A stretch of 64,000 bases of DNA, taken from assembly GCA_965371805.1 (NCBI GenBank), contig CBDUZW010000004.1, forward strand, positions 62,001-126,000. The letters run 5' to 3'. Position numbers and translations under genes: made by a program. Positions 59,606 to 64,000 of this stretch are shown here, one piece after another (the first letter of the stretch is position 1; each line of letters opens with the position of its first letter). Source of the stretch: JAOZTV01 sp965371805 (GTDB taxonomy: Bacteria > Acidobacteriota > Aminicenantia > UBA2199). The notes below the pieces were generated by a model. The model was not told where the DNA came from and did not search any database. It saw nothing but the letters and a program-made list of their open reading frames with translations.

Positions 59606-60886
59606 CTAGTCTGATTTTTCATCACTAATAATGGCAGATAGATTTTTTGAAATTTTGGTGATCTTATCCAATTTGTCATTATTAATTTTATTTTTGTCTT
59701 CTTCTGTTTTTATGTTTTTTTTCAAATGATCTATTGATGATATAAGGATTTTTTCTTTCTCATCTTTAGCTTTTTCTATATCTCCGATCTCTTTTTTTAT
59801 GTTTTTAATTTCTTTTGTTTCTGACTCTAATTGTTTCTCAACTTCCTCAAATTCTTTTTTTAATGAATCAAATGTAGATTTATTCTGTTCATTTTCCTCT
59901 TCTAAGTCTACTTTATCTGATTTTAGGGTATTTATCTCATCCATTAAGCTTGTTTCCAATATTTTTTTATCTGATTTTATTTGTTCAATATCTGAAGTTA
60001 ATATACTGACCTTTTCTTTATTCTCATTCTTAATCTTCTCTAATTCACTGTTCAGATTGCTTAATTCTTCTTCAATGTTTTCATGTCCATCTGTACTCTT
60101 TTTTAAATCTTCTTTTAGGTCACTATTTATTATCAGGAGTTCCTTATTTTCCTTTTTCATGAAACCATTCTGTTTTTCCATGGATAATATCTCTGCATTT
60201 AATTCAGAAATCTTTATCTTATGTTTCTCTAAATCTTCTTTATCAGGCTGCTTTTTGTCTTCAATTTTTTTTTCTTCAGGTTTTTTCTTCACCTTTTTTA
60301 ATTCAATTTCCTTAGTTTTTATTTCTGAACTATCTGCAAAAGAAAGGTCTATTTCTCCACTATGGTCCTTTGCATCTTCTACAGTAAATATTCCTTGACT
60401 CGATTCGTTATCTTCAAGCAATTCATTATCAAAAATATCCATTTCCTCTATATCTTCATAGAGCTCTTCGGCAAAAGGACTTTCGTCTTTGGGTTCCTTT
60501 TTATTGCTTGCTTTTACTATTTTCGGCAATATTGAATACTTCTTTAATAGTTCGTCCAGGGAAATAATGATTTCAGAATCTTTCAAAAATTCATCTGGTG
60601 GGTGTAAGAGTTTTTTATAATCTTCAATCTCGTTTTTTGTTGTCTCAGAGACTACAATGATTACAATTGAATCATTTGTTGATTTACATACTTTTAGTAA
60701 CTCATGTGCAACAAAAATATTCAAGTCTTGTACTTCAAGATCAAGAATAACAAGTGAGGGCTTGTTTTTGTCTAAATAGGTAACAGCTTCTTCACTTGAT
60801 TTAATAGTTTTCTCTTTTCCATTACATATAGGGTCTATGACTTTAATAATTTCTTCTCTTTCACTAATAACTAATATATTGCTCAT
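59606..60886 (-). CDS. REC-domain/coiled-coil protein (FrzS-like architecture)
   Basis: 426 residues from ATG 60886, which lies 2 nt after the polA stop and has GGAG within the polA end; upstream in-frame starts run into polA. The N-terminal receiver-like domain (about 1-115) has LVILDLEVQ at the acceptor position, but the acidic pair is degenerate (SEREE), so phosphorylation is doubtful. A long acidic linker (about 140-210) is followed by a Lys/Glu coiled coil (about 215-420; KKENKELLIINSDLKEDLKK and many heptads). This resembles FrzS and other REC-coil polarity proteins. Its place behind polA may be incidental. Confidence 0.75.
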   Translation of the reverse strand: MSNILVISEREEIIKVIDPICNGKEKTIKSSEEAVTYLDKNKPSLVILDLEVQDLNIFVAHELLKVCKSTNDSIVIIVVSETTKNEIEDYKKLLHPPDEFLKDSEIIISLDELLKKYSILPKIVKASNKKEPKDESPFAEELYEDIEEMDIFDNELLEDNESSQGIFTVEDAKDHSGEIDLSFADSSEIKTKEIELKKVKKKPEEKKIEDKKQPDKEDLEKHKIKISELNAEILSMEKQNGFMKKENKELLIINSDLKEDLKKSTDGHENIEEELSNLNSELEKIKNENKEKVSILTSDIEQIKSDKKILETSLMDEINTLKSDKVDLEEENEQNKSTFDSLKKEFEEVEKQLESETKEIKNIKKEIGDIEKAKDEKEKILISSIDHLKKNIKTEEDKNKINNDKLDKITKISKNLSAIISDEKSD

Positions 60887-60888
60887 AT

Positions 60889-63594
60889 TTACTCCATTAA
60901 CTCTGCCATTTCTCCCCAATTCTTACCTTTTTTAAGAGAAATATTTAGAGGAACATCTATTGCGGTGGCATTTTTCATTTCATTGGATACTATTTTTATT
61001 AAATCTGTTTCTTCATCTAAAGGATATTCAAATATTATTTCATCATGAACTGAGAGTAACATTTTAGAATCCATATTCTTAATTTTCTTATGAATATTTA
61101 TCATTGCCATTTTTATAATCTCAGCAGCTGAACCCTGTATAATTGTATTCACAGACATTCTTTTTCCATTTTCTTTGACACTCTGGATTGAACTTTGAAG
61201 TTCGGGTAATTCTCTTTTTCTTCCAGCCATAGTTATAACAAAGCCATCTTTTTCTGCATTCTCAATTGTTTGGTCAATATAATCTTTTACTCCGGAATAT
61301 TTCTCAAAATATGTTTCAATAAACTCTTTTGCCTCTTTAAAACTGACACCTAGTTCTTTCGATAGAGAATAGGCACCGGAACCGTATATAATGGAGAAAT
61401 TAATGATTTTCGCTCTTTTTCTTTTAAGCTGATTGTCCATAAATAAATCTCTGCCAAAAACCAGATTCGCTGTTTGAGAATGAATATCCAGGTTGTTTTT
61501 AAACGCATTTTTCAAATTTTTATCCTTGGAAAAATGCGCCATTACCCTTAACTCTATCTGAGAATAATCTGCTGCTAAAAGATACTTGTTTTTGTCACTA
61601 ATAAATAACTTTCTTATATTAATGTCATCTTTCTCAAATACAGGAATATTCTGTAAATTGGGATTGGATGATGATAGTCTACCAGTTGCAGTTACTGTCT
61701 GGTTAAAAGATGTATGTATTCTAGCTGATGGGGAGATATGTTCTTTTAGTCCAATCAGGTATGTTGAGTAGAGTTTTTTCCATCCCCTGTATTTTATTAA
61801 ATTCTCTACAATAGGAATGTTTTTATATTCAGAAAGAACCTCAATGTCTGTTGAATAACTCTTGGTTTTTTTGGTTTTTTTGGATATGGGAAGTTTCATT
61901 TTTTCAAACAATAATTCTCCAAGTTGTTTAGATGAATTAATATTAAGTTCATATCCAGCCTGTTTAATAATTGTTCTTTCTATTTTTGATAATTTTTGTT
62001 CCAGTTGATCGATTGAGTTCTGTAAATTATCAACATCAACTTTAATTCCATTATATTCCATATCCATAAGTACAGGGATTAGTGGTATTTCGATTGTATT
62101 ATACAGTTTATTTAAGCCTCTCTCATCTAGAAGCGGCGTAAAGACTTCTACTAGTTTTATAGATGTATTGGAATCGTCAATGCAGTATTTCCCAACTGTT
62201 TCAATATCTATTGATTCTAAGGGTTTTGCTTCTTTTCCGGTTCCAATAATTTTTTCAAAGGTGTCCTGGCTTATGTTTAAATATTCAAATGTAAGGTCCT
62301 TTAATTTATGGGATCGTCTATTAGGAAATATCAGTCCTGAAGCAATCATTGCATCTTCTGAAACTCCATTAACCTTGATATCAATGCTTTTTAAAAAGAG
62401 AATGTCAAATTTCAGGTTAAAACCCATTTTCTTTATTTCACTATTTTCAAAAATAGGTGTTAAGATTGATCTAACATCTTCAAATGTAAATAAAACATCC
62501 TTTTTATTCATTTCTGGAAATTTTATCGGGATATAGTATCCGCAGTCTTGAAAGGAGATGGATATTCCTACTATCTCAGAATTATAAAATGATAAACCTG
62601 TTGTCTCCAGATCAAATGCAAAAAACCCTCTATCTGTTATTTCTTTTTTTAGATTGAGTAATTGATCTTTAGACTTAATAATACAATATTTAACATTGTT
62701 TGCCTCTCCCTGATCTTTTAAAATTTCATCTATTTTACTTAACAGAGTCCGGAATGAATATTTTTTGTAAAATAATGCCAATTCCTTCGAAACAATATGT
62801 TTTATATCTCCTTTTTTAAATGTAAAATTATCTGGTGCTTTTGCATCTAATAATATTAGTCTTCTTGATAGGTCAATCTCTGATCTGCTGGCCTCTAATT
62901 TTTTTTTGAACTTATCTTCAATAGTGTCTATATTCTCAAAGATAGATTTAATTGAGCTGTACTTGTCAATCAATTTTTTTGCTGTCTTTTCTCCGATCCC
63001 TTTTGCACCAGGGATATTGTCAGATGAATCTCCCATTAAAGCCAGATAATCTACTATCTGATCCGGATATAGTCCATAATGTTCTTTTATATCCTCAGTT
63101 CCCAGTTTTTTCTTTAATTTAGGGTGAAATATTGTTGTGTCTTCATCGACAAGTTGAAACATATCTTTGTCAGCAGTAAAAATTATGACTTCATCTTTGC
63201 TTTTTTCTGCTTCCTTTTTTAAAAAATAGATGATGTCATCACCTTCATAGGAAGGTATTTCAATTGTATCAATCTGTTTTAATTTCAAATATTCTTTTAT
63301 CAGGGGAATCTGGAGTACTAATTCCTCTGGAGGTTCTTTTCTATTTCCCTTATACTCAGGATACATATCATGTCTAAATGTTTTTCCTTTTGAGTCCAGA
63401 GCAACTATAAGGTAGTCAGGATTTAGTTCTTTGAGAAGATAATCAATGCGGGCTATGAAACCATATAATGCACCTGTAGCTGTTCCATTTGCGGACCTCA
63501 TATTTCCAAAAGCATAAAAGGAACTGAATATAAGATACATTCCATCAATTAATAATATTTTTTTTTTTTTTACTTCTCCAAAAAGGTGTGACAT
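60889..63594 (-). CDS. polA: DNA polymerase I
   Basis: 901 residues, full length. 5'-nuclease domain (about 1-290): LLIDGMYLIFSSFYAFGNMR, FTADKDMFQLVDE, GDSSDNIPGAKGIGEKTAKK. 3'-5' exonuclease domain (about 310-500) with FAFDLETTGLSFYNSEIVGI, in which the metal Asp and Glu are present, so proofreading looks active. Polymerase domain: RLSSSNPNLQNIPV, ADYSQIELRVMAHFSKD (motif A), KIINFSIIYGSGAYSLSKEL (motif B) and LSVHDEIIFEYP (motif C). AAGG precedes ATG 63594. It is 10 nt downstream of the small conserved gene and co-transcribed with it and the REC protein. Confidence 0.97.
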   Translation of the reverse strand: MSHLFGEVKKKKILLIDGMYLIFSSFYAFGNMRSANGTATGALYGFIARIDYLLKELNPDYLIVALDSKGKTFRHDMYPEYKGNRKEPPEELVLQIPLIKEYLKLKQIDTIEIPSYEGDDIIYFLKKEAEKSKDEVIIFTADKDMFQLVDEDTTIFHPKLKKKLGTEDIKEHYGLYPDQIVDYLALMGDSSDNIPGAKGIGEKTAKKLIDKYSSIKSIFENIDTIEDKFKKKLEASRSEIDLSRRLILLDAKAPDNFTFKKGDIKHIVSKELALFYKKYSFRTLLSKIDEILKDQGEANNVKYCIIKSKDQLLNLKKEITDRGFFAFDLETTGLSFYNSEIVGISISFQDCGYYIPIKFPEMNKKDVLFTFEDVRSILTPIFENSEIKKMGFNLKFDILFLKSIDIKVNGVSEDAMIASGLIFPNRRSHKLKDLTFEYLNISQDTFEKIIGTGKEAKPLESIDIETVGKYCIDDSNTSIKLVEVFTPLLDERGLNKLYNTIEIPLIPVLMDMEYNGIKVDVDNLQNSIDQLEQKLSKIERTIIKQAGYELNINSSKQLGELLFEKMKLPISKKTKKTKSYSTDIEVLSEYKNIPIVENLIKYRGWKKLYSTYLIGLKEHISPSARIHTSFNQTVTATGRLSSSNPNLQNIPVFEKDDINIRKLFISDKNKYLLAADYSQIELRVMAHFSKDKNLKNAFKNNLDIHSQTANLVFGRDLFMDNQLKRKRAKIINFSIIYGSGAYSLSKELGVSFKEAKEFIETYFEKYSGVKDYIDQTIENAEKDGFVITMAGRKRELPELQSSIQSVKENGKRMSVNTIIQGSAAEIIKMAMINIHKKIKNMDSKMLLSVHDEIIFEYPLDEETDLIKIVSNEMKNATAIDVPLNISLKKGKNWGEMAELME

Positions 63595-63604
63595 TATGAC
63601 CTTA

Positions 63605-63928
63605 CTATTGATTTAGATAGTCAATAACCATATCATCAAGAGATTCATTATCCAGATTCTGAGTTTCTAAAGATAACATATGCAGGAATTTTCCTTTTCT
63701 CAGTTCTGTCCCTACTTCATCGTGTTGAACTTTCATCATTTTTTTTACACGGTTTCTCATATCCGGTAGTTCTTTGAGGTGTCCATAGGATATTCTTCTT
63801 GATAATAAAATTTCTCCATTATGATAAACAAGAGTTTCTATTGTAGGATTATTATCTCCTTTCTCTTCTGTTTGAATATGAAAGATCTCATTCCTATACT
63901 TAATATCTGTATTAAAGCCAACTATCAT
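63605..63928 (-). CDS. Small conserved protein upstream of polA
   Basis: 107 residues, cytoplasmic, no signal peptide. MIVGFNTDIKYRNEIFHIQT then ETLVYHNGEILLSRRISYGH give a beta-rich N-terminal half; the second half is helical (RVKKMMKVQHDEVGTELRKG). I recall similar short proteins in Acidobacteriota-like genomes but do not know a function. ATG 63928 lies 6 nt after a -10 box (TATTAT) and has no Shine-Dalgarno, so a leaderless mRNA is predicted. It heads the polA operon. Confidence 0.7.
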   Translation of the reverse strand: MIVGFNTDIKYRNEIFHIQTEEKGDNNPTIETLVYHNGEILLSRRISYGHLKELPDMRNRVKKMMKVQHDEVGTELRKGKFLHMLSLETQNLDNESLDDMVIDYLNQ

Positions 63929-63934
63929 AAAAAA

Positions 63935-63963
63935 ATAATAAAATAAAAGAGGTGTAAAGTCAA
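63935..63963 (-). promoter_or_regulatory. Promoter of the polA operon, leaderless start predicted
   Basis: On the minus strand TTGACT (63958-63963), 17-nt spacer, TATTAT (63935-63940), then six T and ATG 63928. Confidence 0.7.
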
Positions 63964-64000
63964 TAGCAGATTACTATTGAAATGAAATTTTGCCCTTAAT

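Noticed and set aside
1..64000. CRISPR array, rRNA, tRNA or prophage
   Set aside because: No regularly spaced direct repeats, no cloverleaf-like or rRNA-like segments and no phage structural genes were recognised on either strand.

Overview
The window is AT-rich (roughly 30% GC by eye), densely coding DNA from a Gram-negative bacterium. The diderm envelope is inferred from several outer-membrane beta-barrels, OmpA-like and CpoB-like periplasmic proteins, and lipoboxes. Low GC, sulfatase-fold proteins ending in a LKSLGY motif, a protein ending in PPGWLR, a SiaB/SiaC module and a four-subunit Sdh suggest a little-studied lineage of the Acidobacteriota/Aminicenantes or spirochaete grade. That placement is an impression, not a determination. 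No rRNA, tRNA or CRISPR array was seen.

Layout. 1-4.4 kb: glnS (cut by the window edge), a short-chain dehydrogenase, a membrane histidine kinase and thioredoxin. 4.6-31 kb: an accessory envelope region holding outer-membrane barrels, two paralogous secreted propeller/PKD proteins, an SGNH hydrolase, three membrane-anchored alkaline-phosphatase-fold ('sulfatase-like') enzymes with Thr at the nucleophile position, two GT-C type membrane glycosyltransferases, an AlgI-like O-acyltransferase with an SGNH partner, and an unusual periplasmic-adaptor/beta-barrel fusion. It also carries decayed elements: a DDE transposase relic, a group II intron relic and two broken sulfatase-fold genes. 31-34.4 kb: ornithine aminotransferase, a PseG/SpsG-like protein and an ATP-grasp protein in one tight operon. 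34.5-39 kb: a chemosensory operon (STAS protein, cheA, cheR, cheB). 39-42.4 kb: mtnA and a periplasmic OmpA/CpoB operon. 42.5-46.8 kb: a signalling operon of two CheY-like proteins, a hybrid histidine kinase, a diguanylate cyclase, SiaB and SiaC. 47-50 kb: a frameshifted cupredoxin, a YciO-family gene and small genes. 50-54.8 kb: sdhCDAB, motA, motB. 55-64 kb: an AmrS-like radical SAM enzyme, thioredoxin, a UshA-like nucleotidase, tdk, a REC/coiled-coil protein, polA and a small conserved protein.

The strongest candidate for an undescribed system is the operon at 42.5-46.8 kb. SiaB (GHKL-type kinase) and SiaC (DUF1987, with Thr68 in the NTSS motif) normally control the diguanylate cyclase SiaD. 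Here the cyclase and an adjacent hybrid histidine kinase carry the same N-terminal stalk (ITKVGDxNQRK), which suggests that one SiaC switch governs both c-di-GMP synthesis and phosphorelay. The PP2C phosphatase SiaA is absent. A G9 tract lies inside the cyclase GGEEF codons. A second window-wide pattern is a set of at least six genes whose start codon lies 5-6 nt after a -10 hexamer, which predicts leaderless transcripts; they include all three intact sulfatase-fold genes.
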